Positions 1 to 11,620 of a DNA stretch of 64,000 bases are shown here, one piece after another. Below the pieces are notes generated by a model. It made no database searches, was not told the origin of the DNA, and was given only the letters and a program-made list of their open reading frames with translations. This stretch comes from Parasponia andersonii (lineage: Eukaryota; Streptophyta; Magnoliopsida; Rosales; Cannabaceae). Where the stretch lies: positions 308,820-372,819 of the forward strand of contig JXTB01000314.1 in the NCBI GenBank assembly GCA_002914805.1, in the 5' to 3' direction. Position numbers and translations under genes: made by a program. Position 1 is the stretch's first letter. Each line of letters opens with the position of its first letter.

Positions 1-915
1 TAAGTAATTTGAAAGGTTAAGCATGGATTTGAATTGCCAAATGAATGATCTATTTATAGGCCATCCATGGAAAGTATCCAATAATACATACTTTCACATT
101 CCATTAAATAATCCTAGCATCATTATTATCAATTTTTCAATATATCTTCTTTTCCTACTCCATTACCTTATCTTTTACTTTATTTTTTACTCATCTACTT
201 TTGTCTCTAATCTTTCTTCTTTTTCAATTATTTGGAATCTAATACCACTAGCTTCCAAAGAAAGTCTCCACTATATTAATCTTTTTTATACCTTTTGAAT
301 TATTTTGGAGACAAAAGGTATTAATTAGTTTTGTCTATGTCTTCTACTTTGAATTATGCCCACTAATTTCCAAAGAACATTTCCATTATGATTTTCCTTT
401 TTTCCTACCTTTTGAATTACCCATTAACTTTATCCCTTTCTTTTTCTATTCCACTCATTTAAAGTTATTACCTATCTAAAGTAAAATTTTACTACTTTTC
501 ATCTTTTTCAATAACTTATTTTCCACCCTTAGATTGATTTGTCTACTTAATTCTTTATATAATTAAATCAGAGCCATTCAAATTATGGCATGGTACTATT
601 TTGGTGCAACCATTAACTTTAGATTATAAAATGTAACAATTTTAATGTGACATAAACATGTCACATTTTTAATTAGGTTATATTGATATACGTAATATAA
701 TTATTGTAAAATCAATTCATTATTAAGGAAAACTAACTTCAAAATTCTAAGTTAAAATAAGGATTAACTATGGTTTTCTCACGTAATACAATTTAACATT
801 AAAATAATACTACGCACATAATTTCAAGTATTTGCGAATGCAAACTTAATAAAATTCGACACAAAGTATATAATAATTCTACTAATATTGCAAGTCTAAA
901 GATTCCTAGGAGGTG
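1..915. repeat. Left copy of a ~0.9 kb direct repeat
   Basis: This AT-rich block matches 31955-32920 in the same orientation almost from end to end. Shared landmarks are the stretch around 'gccaaatgaatgatctattt' near the start, the run about 'gtgacataaacatgtcac' in the middle, and 'aggattcct' or 'agattcct' at the end. After ~915 the copies diverge. The left limit cannot be seen because the copy runs to the window edge. No ORF with family resemblance lies in it. It could be an old LTR, part of a larger transposon, or a local segmental duplication. Confidence 0.75.
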
Positions 916-3189
916 ACACTAATGAATGATTTGTAACCTTTCAGAAATCTAATTGTAACAACCTTCAAACACACAAAAATTCTTTTTTGAATTATGTTAT
1001 GTGATTTCAAAAGTTAGAAATATTGGCTTTCAATAAATTTTAAATCCAATTTGATTTTATATGTGAATCCAGTGAAATTTAATTGAAAAAAAAATAGAAT
1101 AACTGGTTTCATTTGATATTAAACAAAAGGAATGGGTTGTTTTTGCAAAAATGCGAAATGTAGTGGGTTTTTTTTTATATTACCCCGTTAAATAATAAAA
1201 TAACCCCACATATTTGTTTTGGCTTTAAACTAAATTTATTGATTAATTAATTTGTTTTCTTTCAAACTATTTTAGTTTATGGTTTTTTTAAATAACTTGT
1301 TTCATTTATATTTGTTTACAGTGAAACTATATCTAAGCATCAGTTAAAATGTTACATGATGGATAATTTTTTCTTTCATAGCTTAAATTCGCCAAAATTT
1401 CGATGAAAGGTACAAATGTTTGGAAATTGTTAATGTGGATTTATAATTTTTTATAAGCTAAAAAATGAGGCACTATTAACATTGACCCGTATTTGAAACA
1501 TGTGATGAAAAAATGGACAACATATAAAGTATTTACAAAATTAGAGCTTTCATTTAATGAAAATTTGGAATATCAAAATTATACCCAATACGACCCCCAA
1601 TTGAAAATTTTCAACCATGTCAAACAAGTCAAAAGTGAAAAAAGTGGCACTAGGAAGATGGTTGACCATGTTCGACTATGGTCGAATGGTGGCTCAACCT
1701 CAATGAAATACTAGTCGAAAATTTTTGATCAATGGATCAACTCTATTCGAAACTTTTTAACTGGGTCAAAATTTTTTAGCCATCGATCGATCATCGATCG
1801 AAACGGCCAAGAGAGGCAATAGAAAATTTTGATCATAGTCAAAAAAATTTTATCATAGTTGAATGGAGGCACCAATGGGATCAGGACGGATAGTGGTAGT
1901 AGAGTGTTGCAAATGGCAATAGTGGCAAAAGTAATTTGGGGTGACTTAAAGAAGAATATGTTGATAATTATTTACAAAAAAATGTGACAAAATTGAAGAT
2001 AACCAGAAGCATGGAAAACAAAAATTTTTCTAGATTATAATTTTTCATAAAGCCTTTTAGAATTTTTGTTATGGTCTAAATACATACAAGAGATTGTGTA
2101 TATCAATCAATGAGTCTTCCTGCCTATACACAAAGCTTGTAACTATAGAAGTGTGTGGGTATCTTGATCTTAATCAACCTCTAAGTGAGAATTCAATAAC
2201 TCTAATAGCCTCCAATGATGGTTCTAAGAATTTATCTCTCATTTTTCTCTCAATTTTATGTTCAACCACCAAACTAATGTTTCAGTCAAAACTGAATCTA
2301 CTCACAACAAAGGGAGAAAAGTCTTAAGGAGATTTTCGACTAGCGATATAGGCCATGGGTGGGCCGAAATCATTGCTAATTTATATGTTGGGTGGACCAT
2401 CAGCTCGACCTTTTTCTCCTTTTTTGTGTAATTGCCTAAAAAATAATTTAAGCCCTATTGATCTCATACAGTCCAAGCTGTTGGTGTAGGCTAGGGACCA
2501 AATAGGCTTATTTAATTTAAGTTCTAATAGACAAAGGCCTAATTATAATTAACTCTTAAGAAAGTGGGATTGTACTATTCGTTATGAACTTATTATAATA
2601 AAGGTCTAAATTGCACTCTTAAATTAAATAAATATCACAAGATACTTTGTAATTAATTATGTTCATTAGATGATTAACATGTGCATATGTATCTCCACAT
2701 AAACACCGATCATTAGAGCTAGGTAAAATTACTATTTTTCCCATCTAATGGATGACCAGACTTACAGAAAGTCTTCAGTTAATAAAAGATCCAATTTTAT
2801 TAATTACTTAGCTAAGATTTAAATCATCCAAGCTCCTATAACTTCTCAATGCGATATTCACTTCTTTATATAATAGAGTTGTGAATTCCATATCTATAAG
2901 CATATGTTCCCAATGTCCATAATAATGCATTACTAAAATGTCAGGGTCTAGATCGTCAATTTCTTATTCCATACCTTTTAACATCTCAAATAGTACAAGT
3001 TATAAATATAGGTTCGTTACTTATTTCAGGATTAAGAAAGATATGTATTAACCATCTAGTTTGGGAGAATATGTTCTTATCAATAACACTTAATATAAGA
3101 ACATATTTCATATGGTCTATATTCAATGTTTATATACCAAAATATTTTGCACTTAGTAACACTAATATGGATTAAGACACACTATAAAT
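916..3189. other. AT-rich intergenic DNA, no gene seen
   Basis: Only short ORFs without recognisable domains occur here. Bases ~1700-1990 resemble ~50620-50830, so they probably belong to a dispersed repeat. They include a small self-complementary run of TCGATCGA units near 1784-1802. The stretch ~2450-3190 has the look of degenerate LTR or transposon DNA, but I cannot assign it to a family. Confidence 0.5.
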
Positions 3190-3450
3190 GTATTGTGGTG
3201 CCCAAGATTCTCACAAGCATATTAAGATAATAATAAATATGTTCTAATTGCATATTAAGCATCTAGAAGTCGTTAATACTAGTTTTATAATAACATACTC
3301 ATTCATTATGTTATGTGAATTTACATATATATTATTACACTAATAATTGTCGAAGTGTCCCAATGCAGTGTAAAGATTCAATACCCTCAGAGAGAGAGCT
3401 CGGTGTACTAAAAGAACAAAGAATATAATTATGAAAGTAATACTATGTTT
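3190..3450 (+). repeat. Repeat fragment, inverted copy at 11375-11620
   Basis: About 250 bp beginning near 'ggtgcccaagattctcac' and passing through 'agagagagctcggt' reappears in reverse complement at 11375-11620. In the other copy the sequence lies just downstream, on the minus strand, of a copia gag ORF, so both are probably pieces of one copia-type family. The two copies bracket the Ty3 element between them. Confidence 0.65.
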
Positions 3451-3706
3451 GCATTGTTAATTGGAGTGTAATTGGCTTATTTGTATGCTTAATGATTGGC
3501 TATGGGGCTAGGTTCCACCAAATTATAATAAGATTAGCAATATAGAATCATAAGTCAAAGTATGACTAGTTTTCACTTTCTATGACTAGTTTTCACTTTC
3601 TAAGATAGGATTCACTAACTTTGGCTATACTTGGGTATATAGGAGTGACCAGTAATGTGGTGACTATGCTAAGGATTTTCTAGAGCTGAACACATAGAAA
3701 GTAATG

Positions 3707-5920
3707 TGTAAAATACCCAAAATACCCCTTAGAATTTAAGTTATACCTTTTCTTAGCCATTAAGTGTTGATTTTAGGTCAAATCTGGTAATTTTCTTTCC
3801 TTTTCTCTCCAGCCACGACTTGAAACTCTCCATTTCTTTTTCTAACTTCTCTCAACTTCCCTCAAATATTTCCAAGAGTTTCCAAGTGGTAGAACTCAAA
3901 TTGGAGTCCTAGAAAGCAAGATACCCCAAAACTAGTCAAGGTAATTCTATTAAGTTCTTCTTTCTAGGTCTTGTCCTTTAATTTCAATTCTCTGCTTGTT
4001 CCCACTTAAATAATGGTTTCTTCAGGTCTTCTTAAGTCCAGAAATCTAATTCTAAGCCTAGAGAATCAGTTTAGTGGAGGTAGAAGGCAAGAACTCCAAC
4101 AAAATCTCAAACTAGTCAAAGTGAGCATTATGTATGATTTTGAACTTATAGTTAATTTCTTTTGTGTTAGCCCTTAAACCAAAGCAATTATTTGATTAAT
4201 AATAGTCCTAGAAACCCTTATATATTGCTGGAAATATAGAATTTAAGTGGAGAATTCAGGTTACACCTAGAGCCCCAAAATTGCTAATTGTGTATTCAAG
4301 TGTTTCCGTAGGTGTATTAAACTCTCTATACTTGTAATCTGATTTCCTCAACTTGCAATGGATATTTCATGGATTCTATTATTTATTCCATTAATTTAGC
4401 TACTGTTTGTAGCCATAGACAAGTGCACAAATTGTTTTCAACTTGTCTGACCCGAAAAAGATTTAAAATGTGCTTCTATGTTATCCTAGGTGTTTCTTTT
4501 GATTTGTATATCTGGGAATTGGTTTGTTGATTGCTACCACAGGTCTTAAACCATGATTTTAATCATGTGGGGATGTCTTAAAAATAGGGAAGATTCTGTC
4601 CAAATATTTTAAAAACCAAATGGCACCATTTAGAAGTAAATGAACTAGTTTTACAAAATTAGGTACCATTTTGGACCATTTTAGTGCTAATGAACTAGCA
4701 TTCATATTTTACTACTTTTGAATAGTTTTTCAATGCTAGATATTAGCTGCTAAGTACCTTAAGTGATTTATACACTCCTAAGTCATTTTAAGATTAAGTT
4801 TCCTAAATTGGTGAAAGTTCTGATTTCAGTCTTGTTCAAGTATCAAAATACATTCTTTTTGTAAAATGTGCATCTTTAATAATAGTAATTTATGACAGGT
4901 GATTAGCACACCAATCTCTAGAGGATATCGACTCTTTTCACTATCGATTCCTATTCAGGACACAAGATAAGTAAAGACTTACAACTGTATCATAAGAACT
5001 ATATGGAAGATGTATTTATGTGAAACTTACTTATTCCTGAAAGTTATGAAATGGCATGTGCATGGCATATTTTGAATGCAAATGGAGAATTTAATTATAA
5101 GAGTATTTGAAAATGAGTACCATTGTACCAATTTTATAAGATAAGTTTTAATGGCAATTGTTAGTCTGTTGGAGCTGGATAGGTAAGTCTGTTGATGCAG
5201 ACTCTCCCGTTGAAGCGGGATTTGCAGATCTTATAATGTGTCTCGTTGAAGCGAGACAATATTAGCGCAGTATGGGATGCCCCTTTAATGAGGGAAGGAG
5301 TTTTCAAAAAAAACCTCACGCGACGGTCGCACCTTGTTTTTACTCTTGGCCAGAGTTTTCGCCCAATGTTATCACGGCCTATCGACTTATAGGACAAGCA
5401 ATATACTAAGAGGCCCAACTAAGAATAATTTTTAAGGAAAATACATGAACTCAAATGCTTAAGAAAGAAAAGGGCACAATGGGAACTTTATGAGATTTTA
5501 AAGCATTCATAAGCATGCATAGTTTTTACTTACTAAGCATTAGCTCATTTTAGTCTTGTGATACAGATGAGGAGACACATTTTGGTATTAACTAGCTGGT
5601 TGTCTGGCTTGCCTTTTGTCGCCATGATCATACAGATGTAGACGAGCTTGACCCGTGGGCGACATTTTTATTTTCAGATATTTTGGTATAATGTAAATAC
5701 TACTGTTGATGGCAAAATAGACTGGTGAAAACCTCTTTTAATGTACATTTTGTAAAGACACTTTTAACAAGAAATGCCATGTAGTTGCTTTTGTTTAAAG
5801 GTTTTAGAAAGTTCGAAATTTGCCCACCTTTTTATCAAAACAAAAGATAATGTTTAAGAAAGAATAATACTTCAAAGTTTGACTATATATGACAATATGG
5901 TTAAACTAGGGGGTGTTTCA
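3707..5920 (+). repeat. 5' LTR of the rearranged Ty3 element (~2.2 kb)
   Basis: The start is taken at TGTAAAATACCC and the end just before the primer-binding site. The inverted copy shows the undamaged end as TGTTACA, whereas here it reads TGTTTCA. The 3' ~1 kb is supported by two further copies in the window, the inverted one at 9725-10754 and a + strand fragment at 10755-11221. The 5' boundary rests only on the TG start and the usual LTR layout, so it is less certain. A chain of four small stem-loops lies at 5187-5294. Confidence 0.65.
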
Positions 5921-5945
5921 GTGTTGGTATCAGAGCGGAGGTTTA
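5921..5945 (+). other. Primer-binding site (initiator tRNA-Met type)
   Basis: Immediately after the LTR the sequence contains TGGTATCAGAGC, the standard plant retrotransposon primer-binding site complementary to the 3' end of initiator methionine tRNA. The inverted copy of this site is at ~9700-9722. Confidence 0.85.
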
Positions 5946-6091
5946 ATCATTTCTGAAGACTGTCTACATAGGTATGATCATGTGACAAAAAGCTCAGTCA
6001 ATCATTAAGTTTTAATTTCCTATGTTAGCATTAACTTTGATGCCATATGTTATGTCTTTGTTATTGGCTATTATGCATGGATATAAGTGAA

Positions 6092-7678
6092 ATGGCAACT
6101 ATACAGGAAATCATACCAAGGGCTAAGGGTCAAACAAGTGAGCGAAGGGATGATAAGACAAATACTACTAAAAATGAGATCAACAAGGATGTTATTATAG
6201 GAAGGTTGATAGAGTTGGCTGAGACACAAGCAAGACAGTTAGAAAGGCTTATAGAAATGGAGGAAAGGCGTGGAGATCAAGAACTACCACAGGCCATAGT
6301 TAGACAAGATAATTATGAGCCCGCTTGTGAGAGGTTTAGAAAGAATAAGCCTCCAGCTTTCAAGGGTGAAACTGATCCACTGCTGGCAGAAGAGTGGTTT
6401 AGCAGTATTGAGGGTATTTTCGATTACATTAGAATCTCTGATGAGGAAAAAGTTTCATGTGCCACTTTTATGTTCCAGATGGATGCTAGACTTTGGTGGG
6501 ATTCTATGAAGTCCATCACTGATACTACTAGGCTTACTTGGGAGCAGTTTAACGAAATATTCTACAGAAAATATTTCAGCGATTCACATAGGATGATGAA
6601 GGCTGCTGAGTTTGTTAATCTCAAACAGGGAAGTATGTCTATTAGTGACTACATAAAGAAATTTGAAGAGTTATTTCGATTTGCTCCGCACATGGTGAGT
6701 ACCAATGAGCTAAAAGTAAACCAATTCCTTCAAGGCCTCAAGGCAGAAATTTATAGGGATGTTAAAATATCTGCTCATAAAGATATGCCATATGCTGAGG
6801 TTGCAGACAAAGCTCTTGAAGCAGAAGAGGCCGAGCTAAGGGTTATAAGAGCTCAGGAAATTCGCAGGAATATTAATATGGCAAGGAGAAATACAACCTT
6901 TGGAGGAGGATCCCAACCAGGGGTTAGTGGAAATAAAAGAAAGTGGCAACATAATCAAAGAGAAAGACAAGACCCACAGAAACGCCAAGCAACAAGCCAA
7001 CAGACACAATCAGCTACTGCTCAGAGGACTGTTTGTCCTAAATGTGGGAAGACTCACCGTGGAGAATGTCTGATGGGTTCTGGTGCTTGTTTCTTGTGTG
7101 GAAAATCTGGACACTATGCAAAGAATTGTCCGAATGCTACAGATGAGCAGAAGAAAGTCCCAGCTCGTGTCTATACAATGACCAAAGAAGATGCCGAGGC
7201 GAACCCATCCGTTGTAGCAGGTGAGATTCTTATCTTTGGTATTCCTATTCATGCATTAATAGATTCAGGGGCTACACATTCATTTGCATCACCTGCATTT
7301 GTGAGGAAATTGGACAAAACACCAGAGTACTTGAATTTCAAATATTGTGTAACCATTCCATCAGGAGAAGTTTTATGTTCTGATCAAGTTCTTAAGGCAT
7401 GTCCAATCCAAATAGCTGGTAAAGATTTGTGTGTAGATTTAATAGTATTGGATATACAAGATTTTGAAGTTATCTTAGGTATGGATTGGTTATCAAGATA
7501 TCATGCTACTATTGATTGCTATTTAAAGAGGGTGGTGTTTCAGCCACCAAGTACGGAGAAGTTTACTTTTATTGGTACTAGTGAAAACTCGATGATTCCA
7601 ATAATCTCCTCAATAAAAAGCAAGGAAATTACTAGAAAAGGGATGCATGGGTTACTTGGCCAACATAGTGGATACTAG
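6092..7678 (+). CDS. Ty3-type gag-protease polyprotein (pol missing)
   Basis: This long ORF is open from 6047. The methionine at 6092 (MATIQEI) is a more likely start because the inverted copy begins the same way. In order it has a retrotransposon Gag domain (about 6320-6900), a basic linker, a CCHC zinc knuckle CFLCGKSGHYAKNC (about 7087-7128) and a pepsin-like retroviral protease with the active-site motif LIDSGATHSF (about 7256), followed by the usual VILGMDWLS segment. The reading frame ends at 7678. A +1 frame continues the conserved pre-RT linker to about EFLD at 7735, then the sequence switches to unrelated DNA and no reverse transcriptase follows. It is a transposon gene, probably not mobile alone. 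Confidence 0.85.
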   Translation: MATIQEIIPRAKGQTSERRDDKTNTTKNEINKDVIIGRLIELAETQARQLERLIEMEERRGDQELPQAIVRQDNYEPACERFRKNKPPAFKGETDPLLAEEWFSSIEGIFDYIRISDEEKVSCATFMFQMDARLWWDSMKSITDTTRLTWEQFNEIFYRKYFSDSHRMMKAAEFVNLKQGSMSISDYIKKFEELFRFAPHMVSTNELKVNQFLQGLKAEIYRDVKISAHKDMPYAEVADKALEAEEAELRVIRAQEIRRNINMARRNTTFGGGSQPGVSGNKRKWQHNQRERQDPQKRQATSQQTQSATAQRTVCPKCGKTHRGECLMGSGACFLCGKSGHYAKNCPNATDEQKKVPARVYTMTKEDAEANPSVVAGEILIFGIPIHALIDSGATHSFASPAFVRKLDKTPEYLNFKYCVTIPSGEVLCSDQVLKACPIQIAGKDLCVDLIVLDIQDFEVILGMDWLSRYHATIDCYLKRVVFQPPSTEKFTFIGTSENSMIPIISSIKSKEITRKGMHGLLGQHSGY

Positions 7679-7780
7679 AGAAGAATTAAAAGTGAAGCCT
7701 GAGGAAGTGCCGATAGTTAGTGAATTTCTTGATATGAAAAGTTATAAAAGAAAGAGTGCAATAGGAATTTCAAGAAATTC

Positions 7781-7869
7781 ACTGATAAATTTAAAGAGTA
7801 AGATAGAATCTAGAAAGGAGATGGCCTTCCAGATTTCTGGTGATGGTATAATCAGATATTCACTAACTA
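7781..7869. other. Spacer at the centre of the inverted retrotransposon
   Basis: About 90 bp lie between the two arms. Both arm ends share a run beginning 'gaaagaaagagt' that also occurs at ~10755 and resembles the LTR at ~5462. The spacer itself has no match that I can see elsewhere in the window. Confidence 0.5.
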
Positions 7870-7917
7870 TCAAGAAATTCCCATTGTACTCTTTCTTTCA
7901 TAACTTTTCATATCAAG

Positions 7918-9551
7918 AAATTCACTAACTACCGATACTTCCTCATGCTTCACTTTTAACTCTTCTCTTGTACCCATTATGTTGGCCAAGTATCTCATGC
8001 ATCCCTTTTCTAGTAACTTCCTTGCTTTTATTGAGGAGATTATTGGAATCATCGAGTTTCTACTAGTACAAACAAAAGTGATCTTCTCTGTACTTGGTGG
8101 CTGAAACACTACCCTCTTCAAATAGCAATCAATAGTGGCATGGTCTTTTGATAACCAATCCATACCTAAGATAACTTCAAAATCTTGCATATCTAATACT
8201 ATCAAATCTACACACAAGTCTTTACAAGGTATCTGGATTGGACATGCCTTGAGAACTTGATCAGAACATAAAACTTCTCCTGATGGAATGATTACTCAAT
8301 ATTTGAAATTCAAGTACTCTGGTGTTTTGCCCAATTTCCTCACAAATGTAGGTGATGAAAATGAATGTGTTGCCCCTGAATCTATTAATGCATTAATAGG
8401 AATACCAAAGATAAGAATCTCACCTACTATAACAGATGGGTTCGCCTCGGCATCTTCTTTGGTCATTGTATACACACGAGCTGGGACTTTCTTCTGCTCA
8501 TTTGTAGCATTCGGACAATTCTTTGCATAGTGTCCAGATTTTCCACACAAGAAGCAAGCACCAGAACCCATTAAACACTCTCCACGATGAGTCTTCCCAT
8601 ATTTAGGACAAACAGTCCTCTCAGTAGTAGCTGATTGAGTCTGTTGGCCTATTACTTGGCATTTCTGTGGCTCTTGTCTTTCTCTTTGATTCTGTTGCCA
8701 CTTTCTTTTATTTCCACTAGCCCCTGGTTGAGATCCTCCTCCAAAGGTTGTATTCTCCTTGCCATATTAATATTTGTACGAATTTCCTGAGCTCTTATAA
8801 CCCTTAGCTCAGCCTCTTCTGCTTCAAGAGCTTTGTCTGCAACCTCAGCATATGGCATATCTTTATGAGCATATATTTTGATATTCCTATAATTTCTGCC
8901 TTGACGCCTTGGAGGAACTAGTTTACTTTTAGCTCATTGGTACTCACCATGTGCGGAGCAAATCGGGATAACTCTTTAAATTTCTTTATGTAGTCACTAA
9001 CAGACATACTTCCCTATTTCAGATTAACAAACTCAGCAGCTTTCAACATCCTATACGCATTGCTAAAATATTTTCTAAAGAATATTTCCTTGAACTGCCC
9101 CCAAGTAAAGCCTAGTAGTATCAGTGATGGACTTCATAGAATCCCACCAAAGTCTAGCATCCATCTAGAACATAAAAGTGGCACACGAAACTTTTTCCTC
9201 ATTAGGAATTCTAATGTAATCAAAAATACCCTCAATACTCCTAACCCACTCTTTTGCCAGTAGTGGATCAGTTTCATCCTTGAAAGCTGGAGGCTTATTC
9301 TTTCTAAACGTCTCATAAGTAGGTTCATAATTTTTTTGTCTAACTATGGCATGTGGTAGTGCTTGACCTCCACGTCTTTCCTCCCTTTCTATAAGTCTTT
9401 CTAACTGTCTTGCTTGTGTCTCAACCAACTCTGTCAATCTTTCTATAACAACATCCTTGTTGATCTCATTTTCAGTAGTACTTGCCTAATCATCCCTTCG
9501 CTCACTAGTTTGACCCTTAGCCATTGGCATGATTCCCTGTATAGTTGCCAT
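7918..9551 (-). pseudogene. Inverted, broken copy of the gag-protease gene
   Basis: Read on the minus strand from 9551 (MATIQ-like start) this repeats the left-arm ORF: Gag pieces (9437-9134), linker (8858-8652), zinc knuckle CFLCGKSGHYAKNC (~8555-8515), protease LIDSGATHSF (~8385) and the GMDWLS segment (~8155). Frameshifts and stops divide it into five or more pieces, so it cannot make the full protein. The encoded pieces are very similar to the left arm, which suggests one source element. Confidence 0.85.
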
Positions 9552-9724
9552 TTCACTTACATCCACACATAATAGCCAGTAATAAAGATAGAACATATGG
9601 CATTAAATTTAATGCTAATACAGGAAATTAAAACTTATTGGTTGACTGAACTATTTGTCACATGATCATACCTATGTAGATAGTCTTCAAAAACGATTAA
9701 ACCTCCGCTCTGATACCAACACTG

Positions 9725-10754
9725 TAACACTCCCTTGTTTAACCATATTGTCATATACAGTCAAACTATGAAGTATTATTCTTTGTTTTACCATATCTTT
9801 TGTTTTGAGAAAAATGTGGGCAATTTTAAACTTTCTAAAACCTTTAAACAAAAGCAACTGCATGGCATTTTTTGTTAAAAGTGTCTTTATAAAATGTACA
9901 ATCAAAAAAGGTTTTCACTAGTCTATTTTTCCATCAGCAGTAGTATTTACATTACATCAAAATATCTCAAAATAAAAATGTCGCCCACAGGTCAAGCTCA
10001 TCTACATCTGTATGATCATGGCGACAAAAGGCAAACCAGGTAACTAACTAGTCAATACCAAAATGTGTCTCCTCATCTGCATCACAAGACTAAAATGAAC
10101 TAAAACTCAGTAAGTAAAAACTATGCATGCTTATGAATGCTTTAAAATCTCATAAAGTTCCCATTGTACCCTTTTCTTTCTTAAACATTTGAGTCCATGC
10201 ATCTTCCTTAAAAATTATTCTTAGTTGGGCCTCTTAGCACATAGCTTGTCCCGTAAGTCGATAGGCCGTGATAACATTGGGCAGAAACTCTGGCCAAGAG
10301 TAAAAATAAGGTGCGACCGTCGTGTGAGGTTTTTTTGAAAACTCCTTCCCTCATCATAGTGGCATCCCACACCACGCTAATATTGTCCCGCTTTAACGAG
10401 ACATTATAAGAACCGTAAATCCCGCTTCAATAGGAGAGTCTGCATCAACAGACTTACCTATCCAGCTCCAACAGACTAACAATTGTCATTAAAACTTATC
10501 TTATAAAATTGGTACAATGGTACTCATTTTCAAATACTCTTATAAAAAAAGTCTCCATTTGCATTCAAAATATGCCATGCACATGTCATTTCATAACTTT
10601 CAAGAATAAGTAAGTTTCACATAAATACATCTTCCATTTCGTCCTTGTGATGCAAATATAAGTCTTTACTTACCTCGTGTCCTGAATAGGAATTGATAGT
10701 GGAAAGAGTCAATATTCTCTAGAGATTAGTGTGCTAATCACCTGTCATAAATTA
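9725..10754 (-). repeat. Inverted LTR copy, 3' half only
   Basis: This is the reverse complement of LTR bases 4885-5920. It ends abruptly at 10754, where the sequence changes to a + strand LTR fragment. The LTR end TGTTACA followed by the primer-binding site is intact here (~9700-9727). Two of the four stem-loops of the + copy stay pairable and two have decayed. Confidence 0.75.
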
Positions 10755-11221
10755 CGAAAGAAAGAGTACAATAGGAATTTCAATAAAGTTTATACATGAA
10801 ACACATTCATGGATATACATGATCTTTACTTACTGAGCATTAGCTCATTTAGTTCCTGTGATGCAGGTGAGGATATATATGATGTATAGAGTTGCTGGTT
10901 AGCTAGCACGCTATCTTGTCGCCATGATCATACATATGTAGACGAGCTTGATTTGTGGGCAATATTTTCATTGTATTTTGATATTTTGGTGTGATATAAA
11001 TATCACTGCGGATGGCAAGATAAACTGATTAGGAGTTTTTGGTTGTATATTTTGTAAAGACACTTTCAAAAAGTAATGCCACGCAGTTTCTTTTATTTTA
11101 AAGCTTGAAAAGTTTAAATTTGGCCAAAATTTTTGAACAAAACAAAAGTTATAGTTTATAAAAGAGTAATGCTTCCTAGTTTGATCTACATAGTCGTATA
11201 GCTGAGCTTGGGGGTGTTACA
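10755..11221 (+). repeat. LTR 3' fragment, + orientation
   Basis: From 'gaaagaaagagtac' to 'gggggtgttaca' this follows LTR bases ~5462-5920, with moderate divergence from both other copies. It may be the remnant 3' LTR of the rearranged element or a separate insertion of the same family. Confidence 0.65.
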
Positions 11222-11374
11222 CCTAGACATTGAATCAAGCCTATTTGACATGTTAAACACACCATGAATTCGGCTCCAAAATGCGTGAAAATTATATTTT
11301 ACTGAAAAACTACTATTTGACCAAGTTATCAACAAGTACGATCTTAATGCATGTGCGCTTAGTATTGCTTTCAT

Positions 11375-11620
11375 AATTATATTCTTTGTTCTTTTAGCAT
11401 ACCGAGCTCTCTCTCTGAGAGTATTGAACTTTATACTACATTGGGACACTTCGACAATCATTAGTATAATAACATGTATGTAAATGCACGTAACATAATG
11501 AATGAGCATGTTACTATAAAACTAGTATTAACGACTTCTAGATACCTAATATGAAATTAGAACATATTTATTATTGGCTTAATATGTATGTGAGAATCTT
11601 GGGCACCACATACTAAACTC
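11375..11620 (-). repeat. Inverted copy of the 3190-3450 repeat
   Basis: This is the reverse complement of 3190-3450. It overlaps the 3' end of the copia gag ORF that starts at 12352 on the minus strand, so the repeat probably belongs to a copia family or is inserted next to its gag. Confidence 0.6.

Larger units (their letters stand above)
3707..11221 (+). mobile_element. Rearranged Ty3-type element with head-to-head inverted halves
   Basis: Layout on +: full LTR (3707-5920), primer-binding site, gag-protease ORF, a spacer of about 90 bp, then a reverse-complement protease-gag copy, reverse-complement LTR 3' half (to 10754), and finally a + strand LTR 3' fragment (10755-11221). Reverse transcriptase, RNase H and integrase are absent. 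The two inverted arms (4885-7780 and 7870-10754) are close in sequence but carry many point differences and small indels, and only the left arm keeps a long ORF. Five-base flanks (3702-3706 and 11222-11226) do not match, so no target duplication is visible. Self-integration, template switching or nested insertion could explain it. Confidence 0.75.

Noticed and set aside
1493-1714. 73-codon + strand ORF
   Set aside because: It is short, AT-rich, without motifs, and lies partly in a dispersed repeat.
5161-5418. 85-codon minus-strand ORF in the first LTR
   Set aside because: It is antisense to the hairpin-rich LTR segment, lacks domain features and is broken in the inverted copy.
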